Source of the DNA: Salinarimonas rosea DSM 21201
Lineage (GTDB): Bacteria > Pseudomonadota > Alphaproteobacteria > Rhizobiales > Beijerinckiaceae
Assembly: GCF_000429045.1 (NCBI RefSeq)
Contig: NZ_AUBC01000018.1
Location: 1-64,000 of the forward strand
Direction: 5' to 3'
DNA: 64,000 nucleotides
Shown here: piece by piece, positions 26,402 to 36,763 of the stretch
Numbering within the stretch: the first letter of the stretch is position 1
How the letters are laid out: every line of letters begins with the position of its first letter
Notes under the pieces: model-generated
Databases searched by the model: none
What the model saw: the letters and a program-made list of their open reading frames with translations, nothing else
Told to the model about the DNA's origin: nothing
Translations under genes and position numbers: made by a program

Positions 26402-27184
26402 ATGGACGAGGTACGCGAGAAGCGCCCGCGGGGCATCCCCCTGCACGGGCCGGAGGAGTTCGAGGCGATGCGGCGGGCCGGGCGGCTCGCAGCGGCGACG
26501 CTCGACTTCATCACGGCCCACGTCCGCCCGGGCGTCTCCACCGGCGCGCTCGACCGGCTCTGCGAGGGCTTCATGCGCGACCATGGCGCGGTGCCGGCGA
26601 CGCTCGGCTTCCACGGCTACGCCCACGCGACCTGCATCTCGGTGAACCACGTCGTCACCCACGGCGTGCCCGACGACGGCAAGATCCTCGCCGAGGGCGA
26701 CATCCTCAACATCGACGTGACGCCGATCCTCGACGGCTGGCACGGCGACACGAGCCGCATGTTCAGCGTCGGCGAGCCCTCGGTGAAGGCGCGCCGCCTC
26801 GTCGCGGCCGCACACGAGGCGATGATGGCCGGAATCGCCCGGGTACGCCCCGGCGCGACGCTCGGTGACGTCGGCGCCGCGATCGAGGCGGTGGCGAAGG
26901 CGAAGGGCTACACGGTCGTGCGCGAGTTCTGCGGCCACGGGCTCGGCCGCGCCTTCCACGCCCCGCCCGAGGTGCTCAGCTACGGCCTGCCCGGCCGGGG
27001 CGTGCGGCTCGAGCCCGGCATGTTCTTCACCGTCGAGCCGATGCTCAACGCCGGCCGCGCCGAGGTGAAGACGCTCGCCGACGGCTGGACCACCGTCACC
27101 CGCGACCGGTCGCTGTCGGCTCAGTTCGAGCACTCGGTCGGCGTGACCGAGGACGGCGTGGAGATCTTCACGCTGCCCGGGTGA
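26402..27184 (+). CDS. map: Methionine aminopeptidase, type I
   Basis: The 260-residue enzyme removes N-terminal Met from new proteins. All five metal ligands of the pita-bread fold are visible: two Asp in [19 protein letters not shown], His in [10 protein letters not shown], Glu in FTVEPM and Glu in QFEHSVGV. The substrate His is in [10 protein letters not shown]. The start is ATG at 26402, with AAGGAGAGG upstream. The active site looks complete, so it could serve as the housekeeping copy. It converges on rsmE. Confidence 0.95.
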   Translation: MDEVREKRPRGIPLHGPEEFEAMRRAGRLAAATLDFITAHVRPGVSTGALDRLCEGFMRDHGAVPATLGFHGYAHATCISVNHVVTHGVPDDGKILAEGDILNIDVTPILDGWHGDTSRMFSVGEPSVKARRLVAAAHEAMMAGIARVRPGATLGDVGAAIEAVAKAKGYTVVREFCGHGLGRAFHAPPEVLSYGLPGRGVRLEPGMFFTVEPMLNAGRAEVKTLADGWTTVTRDRSLSAQFEHSVGVTEDGVEIFTLPG

Positions 27185-27205
27185 GCCGGCGACGCCCGCA
27201 GCGCG

Positions 27206-27946
27206 TCAGCGCCAGTCCCCCCGCGCCGCCTGGACGAGGGCCAGCGCCGCGACGGCGGCCGTGTCGGCCCTGAGGATGCGGGGGCCGAGCGACAATCGCA
27301 CGACGCGCTCGCGCGCCAGAAGCGTCTCGCGCTCGGCGGGATCGAAGCCTCCCTCGGGCCCGATCAGCACGGCGAGCGGCCCGTCCGGCGCGGCGGCGAG
27401 CGCGGCGAGCGGGTCGGCGATGGGCGCGTCCTCGTCGCAGAACACGAGCACCCGCTCGGGCTCGAGCGCCGCGAGCGCCGCGTCGAGCTTCGCCTCCTCG
27501 TGGACGGGCGGCAGCGAGAGGACGCCGCATTGCTCGGCCGCCTCGATCACGTTGGCGCGCATGCGCTCGAGGTTGACGCGGCCCGCCTGCGTGCGGCGCG
27601 TGAGCACGGGCCGCAGCGAGCCCGCGCCCATCTCCACCGCCTTCTGCGCCATGTAGTCGAGCCGCGCGTGCTTGAGCGGGGCGAACAGCCAAGCGAGGTC
27701 CGGCGGGGGCGTCTGCGGCCGGGTCTGCGCCAGCGCCAGCAGCGTGGCGCTCTTGCGGCCCTCCGGCTGGACCTGGGCGCGCCATTCGCCGTCGCGGCCG
27801 TTGAACACGAGCACGTCCGCGCCCGCGCCCAGCCGCAGCACGTTGAGGAGATAGTTCGCCTGCGCCCGGTCGAGCGCGAGCCGCGCGCCGAGCGCGAGGG
27901 GCGCGTCGAGATGGAGGCGCGCGGCGGCGAAATCGTAGGCGGCCAA
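27206..27946 (-). CDS. rsmE: 16S rRNA m3U1498 methyltransferase RsmE
   Basis: The 246-residue SPOUT-fold methyltransferase modifies U1498 of 16S rRNA. It has the RsmE marks RAQANYLLNVLRLGAGADVLVFNGRDGEW, ALAQTRP, KAVEMGAGSLRPVLTRRTQ and AAEQCGVLSLPPV, then the knot motif IGPEGGFDPAERE and LSLGPRILRADTAA. I place the start at TTG 27946, which reads (M)AAYDFAAARLHL as in relatives and has GGAG 7 bases upstream. No ATG or GTG gives a better N-terminus. Confidence 0.92.
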   Translation of the reverse strand: MAAYDFAAARLHLDAPLALGARLALDRAQANYLLNVLRLGAGADVLVFNGRDGEWRAQVQPEGRKSATLLALAQTRPQTPPPDLAWLFAPLKHARLDYMAQKAVEMGAGSLRPVLTRRTQAGRVNLERMRANVIEAAEQCGVLSLPPVHEEAKLDAALAALEPERVLVFCDEDAPIADPLAALAAAPDGPLAVLIGPEGGFDPAERETLLARERVVRLSLGPRILRADTAAVAALALVQAARGDWR

Positions 27947-28150
27947 GGTCCGGCTCCGGCAAGGGATGGGAACATGGAACGCGAACGGCAATCTCGCCAC
28001 ATTGGCGTGGTGTGGAAGCCGGGCGTCCGCGACGGCACGCCCGCTGGCGTGCCGGTACGGGATCTGGTATCTCGCGGACGATGCGTTGATGCAAGCGAGC
28101 GCGCTCTCCCGCGCGCGAGGGGCAGGGGCGGACGGCTCCTGGCGAGGACC

Positions 28151-28624
28151 ATGGCGACGAGGACCCGGATCTCCATCGCGACGCTCGCCGTCGCGCTCGC
28201 GCTCGCGCTCGGCGCGGCGGCGCCGGCATTGGTGCCGACCGCGGCGCACGCGCAGGCCGACGTCTGCGGGAGCGTCGGGCCGCTGCTCGAGGAGCGCCGC
28301 TCCATCGTCCAGCGCCTCGAGGCGCTCGGCGAGGAGAACGTCGATCCGCGCCCCGCCTGCTCGGCGCTGCGCGCGCTCGAGGAGAACGGCCAGAAGCTCG
28401 TCGACTTCATCGACCAGAACCAGGCCTGGTGCCAGATCCCCAACGACTTCGCCCAGAACGTCCGCCAGGACCACGAGCGCGTCGGCGGCATGCGCACCGA
28501 CGCCTGCCGCGTCGCAGCGCAGCTCAACAACGCCGAGCGCCAGGCCCGCGAGGCGGCCGAGTCGAACCAGTTCGGCGGACCGGGCCTCACCGGCCGCTTC
28601 CCGATCCCGCAGGGCGCGCTGTGA
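28151..28624 (+). CDS. Hypothetical secreted protein
   Basis: The 157-residue product has a clear signal peptide (about 1-36, ending TAAHAQA) and a small helical, Cys-containing mature part (DVCGSVG, PACSALRALEENG, AWCQIPNDFAQNV, DACRVAAQLNNAER). The four cysteines probably form disulfides. I recognise no named family, although small helical secreted proteins like this are common in Hyphomicrobiales. The start is ATG at 28151, with GGCGAGG upstream. It lies 6 bases before ubiA and may be co-transcribed with it. Confidence 0.65.
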   Translation: MATRTRISIATLAVALALALGAAAPALVPTAAHAQADVCGSVGPLLEERRSIVQRLEALGEENVDPRPACSALRALEENGQKLVDFIDQNQAWCQIPNDFAQNVRQDHERVGGMRTDACRVAAQLNNAERQAREAAESNQFGGPGLTGRFPIPQGAL

Positions 28625-28630
28625 TCCGCC

Positions 28631-29578
28631 GTGCGTAGAGGGGGGCTCTTCCGCGGCGGTGCGGACCGGTCGCTGCCGGACGCGGTCACCGGTCATTGGG
28701 CGGACCGGATCGCGCCGGTCTCGGCGCGGCCCTACCTGCGCCTCGCCCGGATCGAGCGGCCGATCGGCTGGTGGCTGCTGCTCCTGCCCTGCTGGTGGTC
28801 CGCAGCCCTCGCGGCGCTCGCCGCCGGGGCGCCGTACCCCGATCCCTGGCACCTCGCCCTGTTCCTGATCGGCGCCGTGGCGATGCGCGGCGCGGGCTCG
28901 ACCTGGAACGACATCGTCGACCGCGATCTCGACGCCCGCGTCGCCCGCACCCGCGACCGGCCGCTGCCGTCGGGCCGGGTGAGCCTGACGGGCGCCTCCG
29001 CCTTCGTGCTCGCCCAGTGCGCGGTCGGCCTCGCCGTGCTGCTCCAGTTCAACTGGTTCGCGGTCGCCACGGGCTTCGCCTCGGTGGCGATCGTGCTGAC
29101 CTACCCCTTCATGAAGCGGGTGATCTGGCTGCCCCAGATCGTGCTCGGCCTCGCCTTCTCCTGGGGCGCGCTGATGGGCTGGGCGGCGGCCTTCGGCTCG
29201 CTCGCGGCGGCGCCGGTCCTGCTCTACGCGGCCGCGATCGCCTGGGTCGTCGGCTACGATACGATCTACGCGCTCCAGGACATCGAGGACGACGAGATCG
29301 CGGGCATCAAGTCCTCCGCCCGCCTCTTCGGCGCGCGGGTGCGGCTCGCGATCGGCGTGTGCTACGCGGCCTCGATCGCGCTGATGGCCGGCGCGCTCGC
29401 CCTCGTCGGCGCCGGCCCCTTCGCCTGGGCGGGCCTCGCCGCCTTTGCGGCCCACCTCGCCTGGCAGGTCGCGACGCTGGACCCCTCCGACGGACGCCGC
29501 TCGCTGATGCTGTTTCGCGCCAACCGCGACGCGGGGCTGATCCTCTTCGTGGGGCTGGTGCTCGCCGCGCTCGTCTGA
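28631..29578 (+). CDS. ubiA: 4-hydroxybenzoate polyprenyltransferase UbiA
   Basis: The 315-residue inner-membrane enzyme has about nine helices. It joins the polyprenyl tail to 4-hydroxybenzoate in ubiquinone synthesis. The first Asp-rich motif is NDIVDRDLDARVARTRDRP and the second is YALQDIEDDEIAG; both bind the Mg-diphosphate of the substrate. The N-terminal RPYLRLARIERPIGWWLLLLPCWW is typical. The start GTG at 28631 gives about 35 residues before the first helix; a later start is possible. Confidence 0.93.
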   Translation: MRRGGLFRGGADRSLPDAVTGHWADRIAPVSARPYLRLARIERPIGWWLLLLPCWWSAALAALAAGAPYPDPWHLALFLIGAVAMRGAGSTWNDIVDRDLDARVARTRDRPLPSGRVSLTGASAFVLAQCAVGLAVLLQFNWFAVATGFASVAIVLTYPFMKRVIWLPQIVLGLAFSWGALMGWAAAFGSLAAAPVLLYAAAIAWVVGYDTIYALQDIEDDEIAGIKSSARLFGARVRLAIGVCYAASIALMAGALALVGAGPFAWAGLAAFAAHLAWQVATLDPSDGRRSLMLFRANRDAGLILFVGLVLAALV

Positions 29579-29623
29579 GCCGCGGGGCTGCCGATCCCGC
29601 GCCGGCGCCCCATATCCCCCGGC

Positions 29624-30682
29624 ATGCGCGCGACGGACATCCTCACCCTCACGCCCCAGGGCCTCTACTGCCCGCTGGGCGGCTTCCACGTCGACCCCGT
29701 GCGGCCGGTACCGCGCGCGCTCGTCACCCACGGCCATTCCGACCACGCCCGCGCCGGCCACGGCGCCGTACTCGCCACCGCCGAGACGCTCGCGATCATG
29801 GCGGTGCGCTATGGCGAGGATTTCGCCGGGGCGACGCAGGTGGCGGCGCTCGGGCAGACGATCCGGCAGGGGGACGTCGCCGTGCGCTTCGTGCCGGCGG
29901 GCCACGTGCTCGGCTCGGCGCAGATCGTGATCGAGGCCGGCGGCACGCGGCTCGTCGTCTCGGGGGACTACAAGCGCGGCTACGACCCGACCTGCCTGCC
30001 CTGCGAGATCGTTTCCTGCGACGTCTTCATCACCGAGGCGACCTTCGGCCTGCCGGTCTTCCGCCACCCGGACGCGCGGGCGGAGGTGGACAAGCTCGTC
30101 GCCTCGCTCGCCCTCTTCCCGGAGCGCGCGCATCTCGTCGGCGCCTACGCGCTCGGCAAGGCGCAGCGGGTGATGGCGCTGCTCCGCGAGGCCGGCTGGG
30201 ACCGGCCGATCTACATCCACGGCGCGATGGAGAAGCTCTGCGGGCTCTACGAGGATCTGGGCGTGCCGCTGGGCGAGGTGGTGAAGGTCGCCGCCGCCGA
30301 CCGGGCGACGCTCGCCGGCGAGGTCGTCCTCTGCCCGCCCTCCGCCATCCAGGAGGTCTGGGCCCGCAAGTTCCCCGACCCCGTGGCCGCCTTCGCCTCG
30401 GGCTGGATGCGGGTGCGCGCCCGCGCCCGGCAGAAGGGCGTCGAGCTGCCGATGGTGATCTCGGACCATTGCGACTGGGACGAGCTGAAGGCCTCGATCC
30501 TCGAGACCGGTGCCGGGGAGGTCTGGGTCACCCACGGGCAGGAGGACGCGCTGGTGCATTGGTGCGGGACGCAGGGGATTTCCGCGCGCCCGCTGCACAT
30601 GCTGGGCTACGGCGACGAGGGGGAGGATAGCGGCGACCTCGCCGCCCCCGCCGCCGCGGTGGAGAGCGAGGCCTCCCCGTGA
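29624..30682 (+). CDS. Ligase-associated DNA exonuclease (metallo-beta-lactamase fold)
   Basis: The 352-residue MBL/beta-CASP-like nuclease belongs to the ligase-associated DNA damage response set. The metal site is THGHSDHARAGH, with AGHVLGSAQI, VVSGDYKRG and SDHCDWDEL following. Its TGA overlaps the ATG of the DNA ligase by 4 bases. In other proteobacteria this exonuclease is grouped with an ATP-dependent ligase, a large DEXH helicase and the phosphoesterase PdeM; only the first two are found here. The start is ATG at 29624. The C-terminal 30 residues are acidic and probably flexible. Confidence 0.9.
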   Translation: MRATDILTLTPQGLYCPLGGFHVDPVRPVPRALVTHGHSDHARAGHGAVLATAETLAIMAVRYGEDFAGATQVAALGQTIRQGDVAVRFVPAGHVLGSAQIVIEAGGTRLVVSGDYKRGYDPTCLPCEIVSCDVFITEATFGLPVFRHPDARAEVDKLVASLALFPERAHLVGAYALGKAQRVMALLREAGWDRPIYIHGAMEKLCGLYEDLGVPLGEVVKVAAADRATLAGEVVLCPPSAIQEVWARKFPDPVAAFASGWMRVRARARQKGVELPMVISDHCDWDELKASILETGAGEVWVTHGQEDALVHWCGTQGISARPLHMLGYGDEGEDSGDLAAPAAAVESEASP

Positions 30683-32430
30683 ACGCCTTCGCCGCCCTCC
30701 TCGACCGGCTCGTCTACGAAAGCCGCCGCAACGCCAAGATCCGCCTCATCGCGGATTATCTCCGCGCGACGCCGGACCCGGAGCGCGGCTTCGCGCTGGC
30801 TGCGCTCACCGGCGAGCTGTCCTTCCGCGAGGCGAAGCCGAACCTGATCCGCGCGCTGATCCAGGAGCGCTGCGACCCGGTCCTGTTCGAGATGTCCTAT
30901 TCCTACGTCGGCGACCTCGCCGAGACGACGGCGCTGCTCTGGCCGGCGCCCGCGGATGCGCCGCCGGAATCCCGACGGAACTCCCCTCTCCCTCGTGGAG
31001 AGGGGAGCGCATCGCGCAGGTCGGCACGGTCGGCGGCACATCCCGTGCCGGGCCACAACCGCCCGCCGCCCCCCTCCCTCTCCGAGGTGGTGGAGACGCT
31101 CGCCACGACCTCGAAGTCCGACCTTCCCGCCCGCCTCGCCGGCCTGCTCGACGCGCTCGGCGAGACCGGGCGCTGGGCGCTGCTCAAGCTCATCACCGGA
31201 TCGCTGCGCATCGGCGTCTCCGCCCGCCTCGCCAAGACGGCGCTCGCGTCGCTGGGCGAGATGGAGCCGGACGCGATCGAGGAGGTCTGGCACGGGCTCG
31301 CGCCGCCCTACATCGACCTCTTCGCCTGGGTCGAGGGGCGCGGGCCGCGGCCGGTCTCGCGCGATCCCGCGCCCTTCCGCCCGCCGATGCTGGCCCATCC
31401 CCTCGAGCTCGAGGACCTCGAGACGCTCGACGCGGACGGCTTCGCCGCGGAATGGAAGTGGGACGGCATCCGCGTCCAGGCGGCATCGTTCGCCGGCACG
31501 ACGCGGCTCTACTCGCGCACCGGCGAGGACGTGTCGGGCGCCTTCCCGGATCTCGTCGCGGCGCTCGCCGGCATGGAGGCGGCGATCGACGGGGAGCTGC
31601 TGGTGCTGATCGAGGGTCGCGTGCAGAGCTTCAACGTCCTCCAGCAGCGGCTCAACCGCAAGAGCGTCTCGAACGCCCTGATGACGAAGTACCCGGCGCA
31701 CCTTCGCGCCTACGACCTCCTGGCGGAAGGCGCGGAGGACCTGCGCGCCCTGCCCTTCGCCGAGCGGCGCGCGCGGCTCGAGGCCTTCGTCGCGCGCCGG
31801 GCGCCGGAGCGCCTCGACCTCTCGCCCCTCGTGCCCTTCGCGAGCTGGGACGCGCTGACCGCGGCGCGCGCGGACCCCGCCGCCCACGGCGCCGGCGCGG
31901 ATGCGGACGCCGTCGAGGGCGTCATGGTCAAGCGTCTCGACAGCCCCTACGTACCCGGCCGCCCCAAGGGCCTGTGGTTCAAGTGGAAGCGCGAGCCCTA
32001 CACCGTCGATGCCGTGATGATGTACGCCCAGCGCGGGCACGGGAAGCGCTCGTCCTTCTACTCGGACTACACGTTCGGCGTCTGGCGCGACGCCGCCGGC
32101 GGCGGGGCGGAGCTGGTGCCCGTCGGCAAGGCCTATTTCGGCTTCACCGACGCCGAGCTGGCCCAGCTCGACCGCTTCGTGCGCAACAACACCACGAACC
32201 GCTTCGGCCCGGTGCGCGAGGTGACGCACACGGCCGAGACAGGCCTCGTGCTGGAGATCGCCTTCGAGGGCCTCCAGCGCTCGACGCGCCACAAGTCCGG
32301 CGTGGCGATGCGCTTCCCCCGCGTCTCGCGCATCCGCTGGGACAAGCCCACCGCGGAGGCCGACCGGCTGGAGACGCTCGAGGCGATCCTGGCGAAGGGC
32401 GAGACGGAGCAGCACCCGACGGGCGGGTGA
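30679..32430 (+). CDS. ATP-dependent DNA ligase (ligase-associated damage response type)
   Basis: The 583-residue ligase has an N-terminal DNA-binding domain (1-200), a nucleotidyltransferase domain with adenylated Lys260 in [10 protein letters not shown], later motifs DGELLVL, EGVMVKR and LWFKWKREP, and an OB-fold C-terminus ending [12 protein letters not shown]. It seals nicks using ATP, and is separate from the essential NAD ligase. Residues about 97-122 ([20 protein letters not shown]) are unlike any ligase and coincide with a 27-bp perfect palindrome at 30981-31007, so a small repeat seems to have been inserted in frame in the linker. The core domains are intact. Confidence 0.92.
   Translation: MNAFAALLDRLVYESRRNAKIRLIADYLRATPDPERGFALAALTGELSFREAKPNLIRALIQERCDPVLFEMSYSYVGDLAETTALLWPAPADAPPESRRNSPLPRGEGSASRRSARSAAHPVPGHNRPPPPSLSEVVETLATTSKSDLPARLAGLLDALGETGRWALLKLITGSLRIGVSARLAKTALASLGEMEPDAIEEVWHGLAPPYIDLFAWVEGRGPRPVSRDPAPFRPPMLAHPLELEDLETLDADGFAAEWKWDGIRVQAASFAGTTRLYSRTGEDVSGAFPDLVAALAGMEAAIDGELLVLIEGRVQSFNVLQQRLNRKSVSNALMTKYPAHLRAYDLLAEGAEDLRALPFAERRARLEAFVARRAPERLDLSPLVPFASWDALTAARADPAAHGAGADADAVEGVMVKRLDSPYVPGRPKGLWFKWKREPYTVDAVMMYAQRGHGKRSSFYSDYTFGVWRDAAGGGAELVPVGKAYFGFTDAELAQLDRFVRNNTTNRFGPVREVTHTAETGLVLEIAFEGLQRSTRHKSGVAMRFPRVSRIRWDKPTAEADRLETLEAILAKGETEQHPTGG
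30981..31007. repeat. In-frame palindrome inside the ligase gene
   Basis: An 11-bp perfect inverted repeat (CTCCCCTCTCC / GGAGAGGGGAG) has a 5-base centre. It resembles the terminal hairpins of the mosaic repeats at 32435, 50321 and 58049, and is read as [10 protein letters not shown] in the ligase linker. Confidence 0.65.
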
Positions 32431-32434
32431 GCGC

Positions 32435-32602
32435 CCGCTCCCGCCCCCTCGGGGCGGAGACGGCTCGCGGAGCGAGCCAGGGGCGGGGTCCCGTGGTGCC
32501 GATGTTGGTGGTTTCGGCTTCGCCGAAGAGCGCCTTCGGCGCACCCCCTCCGTCTCGTCGGCTTCGCGCCGATCCACCTCCCCCGATGGGGGAGGAGAAG
32601 CA
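32435..32602 (-). repeat. Palindromic mosaic repeat, copy A
   Basis: This is a ~168-bp chain of hairpins: terminal CCGCCCC/GGGGCGG, CTCGCGGAGCGAG, TTCGGCTTCGCCGAA, GCGCCTTCGGCGC, CGGCTTCGCGCCG and terminal CCTCCCCCGATGGGGGAGG. It aligns base by base with copies B and C. Some stretches are identical to copy B over 20 or more bases. It fills most of the gap between the ligase and lepA, and is best described as a RIME-like intergenic mosaic element. The strand given is that on which the copies read into genes at B and C. Confidence 0.85.
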
Positions 32603-32707
32603 TCGTCTGCTGCGTCCCCGGCTCCCCTTGGCGAACCCGGTGGTCGCTGCTATCTCCGGGGCACGCTAGCTCATCGGCGCGCGACGGCGTGCCCGGCCCG
32701 GATACCC

Positions 32708-34513
32708 ATGACCCGCGAGACCCTCGACACCATCCGCAACTTCTCCATCGTCGCACACATCGACCACGGCAAGTCGACGCTCGCGGATCGCCTGATCCAG
32801 CTGACCGGAACCGTCGCCGAACGCGACATGCAGGAGCAGATGCTCGACTCGATGGACATCGAGCGCGAGCGCGGCATCACGATCAAGGCGCAGACGGTCC
32901 GGCTGGAGTACCAGGCCAAGGACGGCAAGACGTACATCCTCAACCTGATGGACACGCCCGGGCACGTCGACTTCGCCTACGAGGTCTCGCGCTCGCTCAA
33001 GGCCTGCGAAGGCTCGCTCCTCGTCGTCGACGCCTCGCAGGGCGTGGAGGCGCAGACGCTCGCGAACGTCTACCAGGCGCTCGACGCCGACCACGAGATC
33101 GTGCCCGTCCTCAACAAGGTCGACCTGCCCGCCGCCGAGCCCGAGCGGGTCAAGGAGCAGATCGAGGACGTGATCGGGCTGGACGCCTCCGACGCCGTGC
33201 AGATCTCGGCCAAGACCGGGCTCAACGTCGACCAGGTGCTCGAGGCCATCGTCCAGCGCCTGCCGCCGCCGAAGGGCGACCGGGAGGCGCCGCTCAAGGC
33301 GATGCTCGTCGACAGCTGGTACGACCCCTATCTCGGCGTCATCGTGCTCGTGCGCATCATGGACGGCGTGCTGCGCAAGGGCATGACCATCAAGATGATG
33401 GGCACCGACGCCGAGTACGAGGTCGACCGCGTCGGCGTCTTCCGGCCGAAGATGCAGCCGCTCGAGGCGCTCGGGCCGGGCGAGGTCGGCTTCATCACCG
33501 CCGCCATCAAGGAGGTGGCGGACACCCGCGTCGGCGACACGATCACCGAATCGAAGCGCCCGACGAGCGAGATGCTGCCGGGCTTCAAGCCGGCGCAGCC
33601 GGTGGTGTTCTGCGGCCTCTTCCCCGTCGACGCCGCCGACTTCGAGGACCTGCGCGCCGCGATGGGGCGGCTTCGCCTCAACGACGCGAGCTTCTCCTAC
33701 GAGATGGAGAGCTCGGCGGCGCTCGGCTTCGGCTTCCGCTGCGGCTTCCTCGGGCTCCTCCACCTCGAGATCATCCAGGAGCGGCTCGAGCGCGAGTTCA
33801 ACCTCGACCTGATCTCGACCGCGCCGTCGGTGGTCTACAAGCTCAACCTGCGCGACGGCGAGACCATCGAGCTGCACAACCCGGCCGACATGCCGGACGT
33901 CATGAAGATCGAGTCGATCGAGGAGCCCTGGATCCGCGCCACCATCCTCACGCCGGACGAGCATCTCGGCGCGGTGCTCAAGCTCTGCCAGGACCGCCGC
34001 GGCGTGCAGATCGACCTCAACTACGTCGGCAAGCGCGCCATGGTCGTCTACGACCTGCCGCTCAACGAGGTCGTGTTCGACTTCTACGACCGGCTGAAGT
34101 CGATCTCCCGCGGCTACGCCTCGTTCGACTACCAGATCACCGACTATCGCGAGGGCGACCTCGTGCGCATGTCGATCCTGGTCAACGCGGAGCCGGTGGA
34201 CGCGCTCTCCATGCTGGTCCACCGCAGCCGGGCCGAGGCCCGCGGGCGGGTGATGTGCGAGAAGCTCAAGGACCTGATCCCGCAGCACCTCTTCCAGATC
34301 CCGATCCAGGCCGCGATCGGCGGCAAGATCATCGCCCGCGAGACCATCCGCGCGTTGAGGAAGGACGTCACCGCCAAGTGCTACGGCGGCGACGTCTCGC
34401 GCAAGCGCAAGCTCCTCGACAAGCAGAAGGAGGGCAAGAAGAAGATGCGCCAGTTCGGCCGCGTCGAGATCCCCCAGGAGGCGTTCATCGCCGCCCTGAA
34501 GATGGACAGCTGA
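32708..34513 (+). CDS. lepA: Elongation factor 4 (LepA)
   Basis: The 601-residue translational GTPase has all G motifs: [44 protein letters not shown] and SAKTG. The LepA-specific C-terminal domain ([24 protein letters not shown]) is complete. EF4 acts on ribosomes during back-translocation or initiation stress and is nearly universal. The start is ATG at 32708. The repeat copy A ends about 105 bases upstream, so the lepA promoter should lie in that short space or within the repeat. Confidence 0.97.
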   Translation: MTRETLDTIRNFSIVAHIDHGKSTLADRLIQLTGTVAERDMQEQMLDSMDIERERGITIKAQTVRLEYQAKDGKTYILNLMDTPGHVDFAYEVSRSLKACEGSLLVVDASQGVEAQTLANVYQALDADHEIVPVLNKVDLPAAEPERVKEQIEDVIGLDASDAVQISAKTGLNVDQVLEAIVQRLPPPKGDREAPLKAMLVDSWYDPYLGVIVLVRIMDGVLRKGMTIKMMGTDAEYEVDRVGVFRPKMQPLEALGPGEVGFITAAIKEVADTRVGDTITESKRPTSEMLPGFKPAQPVVFCGLFPVDAADFEDLRAAMGRLRLNDASFSYEMESSAALGFGFRCGFLGLLHLEIIQERLEREFNLDLISTAPSVVYKLNLRDGETIELHNPADMPDVMKIESIEEPWIRATILTPDEHLGAVLKLCQDRRGVQIDLNYVGKRAMVVYDLPLNEVVFDFYDRLKSISRGYASFDYQITDYREGDLVRMSILVNAEPVDALSMLVHRSRAEARGRVMCEKLKDLIPQHLFQIPIQAAIGGKIIARETIRALRKDVTAKCYGGDVSRKRKLLDKQKEGKKKMRQFGRVEIPQEAFIAALKMDS

Positions 34514-34534
34514 CGACGGACGGCCGAGCCGGGG

Positions 34535-36763
34535 TCACCCCGGCTCGCCGCGGGCGAGGTCGGCGCGGATGGAGAGCGGCCGGTCCTCGTGCAGCAGGCG
34601 CCGGTAGACCTGGTAGTTCTCCATCACACGCTGGACGTAGTTGCGCGTCTCGGGAAACGAGATCATCTCCACCCAGTCGATCGGGTCGACGCCGCCGCCG
34701 CGCGGGTCGCCGAAGCGCTCGATCCAGCGCGTCACCGCGCCGCCGCCGGCGTTGTAGGCTGCGAACACCAGGATGTAGGACCCGCCCCAGCGCTCGATCA
34801 GCTCGGCGAGATGCGCCGAGCCCAGCGTCGCGTTGTAGGAAGGATCCGAGAGCAGCCTGTCGGCCGCGTAGGAGAGGCCGAAGCGCCGCGCCGTGGCGCG
34901 CGCCGTCGCCGGCATGAGCTGCATCAGCCCCCGCGCGCCGGCGTGCGAGACCGCCTGCGGATGGAAGGCGCTCTCCTGGCGGGCGATGGCGTAGACGAGC
35001 GCCGGGTCGACGGCGTCGGTCGCCGGCTCGAAGGGCGGGATGCCCAGCGTCGGGTAGGCGTAGACGTCGAGCGGCAGCCCGCGGCTCACCGCGGCGCGCC
35101 CGAGTGCCAGGAGCCCGCGGGCGTCCCCGCGCTCCGCCGCCGCCTCGCCGAGCGCCGCGACGAGCGCGGGATCGTCGAGCGTGTCGCCGAGGCCCCAGTA
35201 GAGCGGGATCGTGCGCTCCGAGAAGCCGGCCTCGTGCAGGTGCGCGATGGCGCGCGCCGCAGTCACCTCCGACAGCCGCTCGCGGGCGGCGGCGAGGTCG
35301 AGGCCCTCGGGCCGGCGCAGCGGCAGCCGGGTCTCGCCGAGCTCCTCCAGCGCGAGCTGGCCGTAGTACGAGATCGGATGCTCGCCGGCGGCCCGATAAT
35401 GCTCCCGCGCCGCCTCCGCCTCCCCCATCGCCGCCGCGGCGCGGCCGCGCCAGTAGGCGATGCGTGAGATCGAGATCGGCAGCGTCGCCTCCTCGGCGGC
35501 GCGGGCGAAGTGGCCCGCCGCGACCTGCGGCGCGTCGAGGAACCGCAGCGCGATCCAGCCCGCGGTCCACTCCGCCTCGATGATCTCCGCGGGCGATTCC
35601 GCCGCGTGGTTGGCGGCGATGGCGTAGGCGCGGGCGCTGTCGCCGGCCTCCAGCGTCGAGCGCGCGACGATGCGCCGCTCGTTCCACCAGGCGTCCCCGT
35701 CCAGGATCAGCCCGAGCTCGCGCGGCGCCCCGGCGAGGAGACGCGCGGCCTCGTCGTAGCGCTCCTGGTAGCGCAGGTGCTTGAGCCGCGCGTAGACGAC
35801 CGACGGCTCGGCCTGCAGCCGCGCGGGAAGCGCGTCGAGCTGCGCCTCCGCGTCGCGGGCGCGGGCGACGACCGCGCGGCGGATGTCGATCAGGAGCTCG
35901 AGGTCCGCGCGAGCTTCCTCGGGAAAGCGCGTCAGCATGCGCCGCGCACCGGTCCAGTCCTCGCGGAAGAGGTAGCGCTCGAAGCGCACGCGGTGGTCGG
36001 CGAGCGTCAGCGCCGCCCCGAACTCCGTCTCGAGCGCCGTCTCCTCTGCGGTGCCGAGCCGCATGTCGCGCCAGGTTTCCCGGGCGAGCGCGCGCGCGTC
36101 GGCCTCGGCGCCGTCGGCGTGGAAGGCGCGGGCCAGCGCGACCGCACCCTCCGCCGTGCGCGGCCGGTCGCCCGCGAAGAAGGCGATCGTCACCTCCGGG
36201 CGTGCCGGGGCGGCGAAGAGGGCCTCCTCGGCCCGCCGGCGGGCGACGCCCGTCTCCGGCCAGCCGGGATTGTCGCTCAGGAAGGCCGAGAGGCGGGTGA
36301 AGTCGCGCACCGCGCCGGCGCGGATCGCGAGCCACTCGCCGGCGACCCGCGCGGCCGGATCGCCCGCGACGAGCGTCTCCCAGGCGGCGGCCAGCGTATC
36401 GCCGAGCAGGATGCGTCCCTCGGCATAGGCGTTGAGCATCTCGCCGAGCGCGACGCGCCGCGGGTCGATCTCCGAGACCGCGCGCACGACCGCCTCGGCG
36501 TCGCCGGGCGTCGTTACCGGCGCGAGCGCAGCCGCAGGATCTCGCGCTTCCGCCCGGTCGGGACGCGGCGGGGGAAGCGGCGTCGCGGCCAGCGCCGCGG
36601 GGACGCCGAGCGAGCCACCGAGGAGGGCCGCGGCGAGCGCCGTCGCCGCGAGAAGGCCGCGTTTGCGCGGGCGACGTCCGCGCGCTATGTGTGTGCCCCC
36701 GCTCGGCGCCCCGCGCCGCGCGGACCTCCCCGCATCGTCCGGAGCGTCTCCATGCCCGCCCAT
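34535..36763 (-). CDS. slt: Soluble lytic murein transglycosylase (Slt-like)
   Basis: The 742-residue periplasmic enzyme has a signal peptide ([27 protein letters not shown]), a long alpha-superhelical region and a C-terminal SLT domain. Domain marks are [27 protein letters not shown], with the catalytic Glu in RQES, then [12 protein letters not shown] and [15 protein letters not shown]. It cleaves glycan strands of peptidoglycan to anhydro products. The start is uncertain: the only in-frame ATG near the signal peptide is at 36763, with GAGAGAGGA upstream, and it overlaps the divergent dapA start by 12 bases. It would put about 33 residues before the hydrophobic core. Confidence 0.9.
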   Translation of the reverse strand: MGGHGDAPDDAGRSARRGAPSGGTHIARGRRPRKRGLLAATALAAALLGGSLGVPAALAATPLPPPRPDRAEARDPAAALAPVTTPGDAEAVVRAVSEIDPRRVALGEMLNAYAEGRILLGDTLAAAWETLVAGDPAARVAGEWLAIRAGAVRDFTRLSAFLSDNPGWPETGVARRRAEEALFAAPARPEVTIAFFAGDRPRTAEGAVALARAFHADGAEADARALARETWRDMRLGTAEETALETEFGAALTLADHRVRFERYLFREDWTGARRMLTRFPEEARADLELLIDIRRAVVARARDAEAQLDALPARLQAEPSVVYARLKHLRYQERYDEAARLLAGAPRELGLILDGDAWWNERRIVARSTLEAGDSARAYAIAANHAAESPAEIIEAEWTAGWIALRFLDAPQVAAGHFARAAEEATLPISISRIAYWRGRAAAAMGEAEAAREHYRAAGEHPISYYGQLALEELGETRLPLRRPEGLDLAAARERLSEVTAARAIAHLHEAGFSERTIPLYWGLGDTLDDPALVAALGEAAAERGDARGLLALGRAAVSRGLPLDVYAYPTLGIPPFEPATDAVDPALVYAIARQESAFHPQAVSHAGARGLMQLMPATARATARRFGLSYAADRLLSDPSYNATLGSAHLAELIERWGGSYILVFAAYNAGGGAVTRWIERFGDPRGGGVDPIDWVEMISFPETRNYVQRVMENYQVYRRLLHEDRPLSIRADLARGEPG

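Noticed and set aside
27947-30598. Long minus-strand frame opposite ubiA and the exonuclease
   Set aside because: It is joined to rsmE by an open frame but is Arg/Gly/His-rich without domains, while the plus strand holds well-recognised proteins.
30981-31007. Palindrome as a transcription terminator inside the ligase gene
   Set aside because: No T run follows in either direction and the frame is kept through it, so it is better explained as an inserted repeat module.
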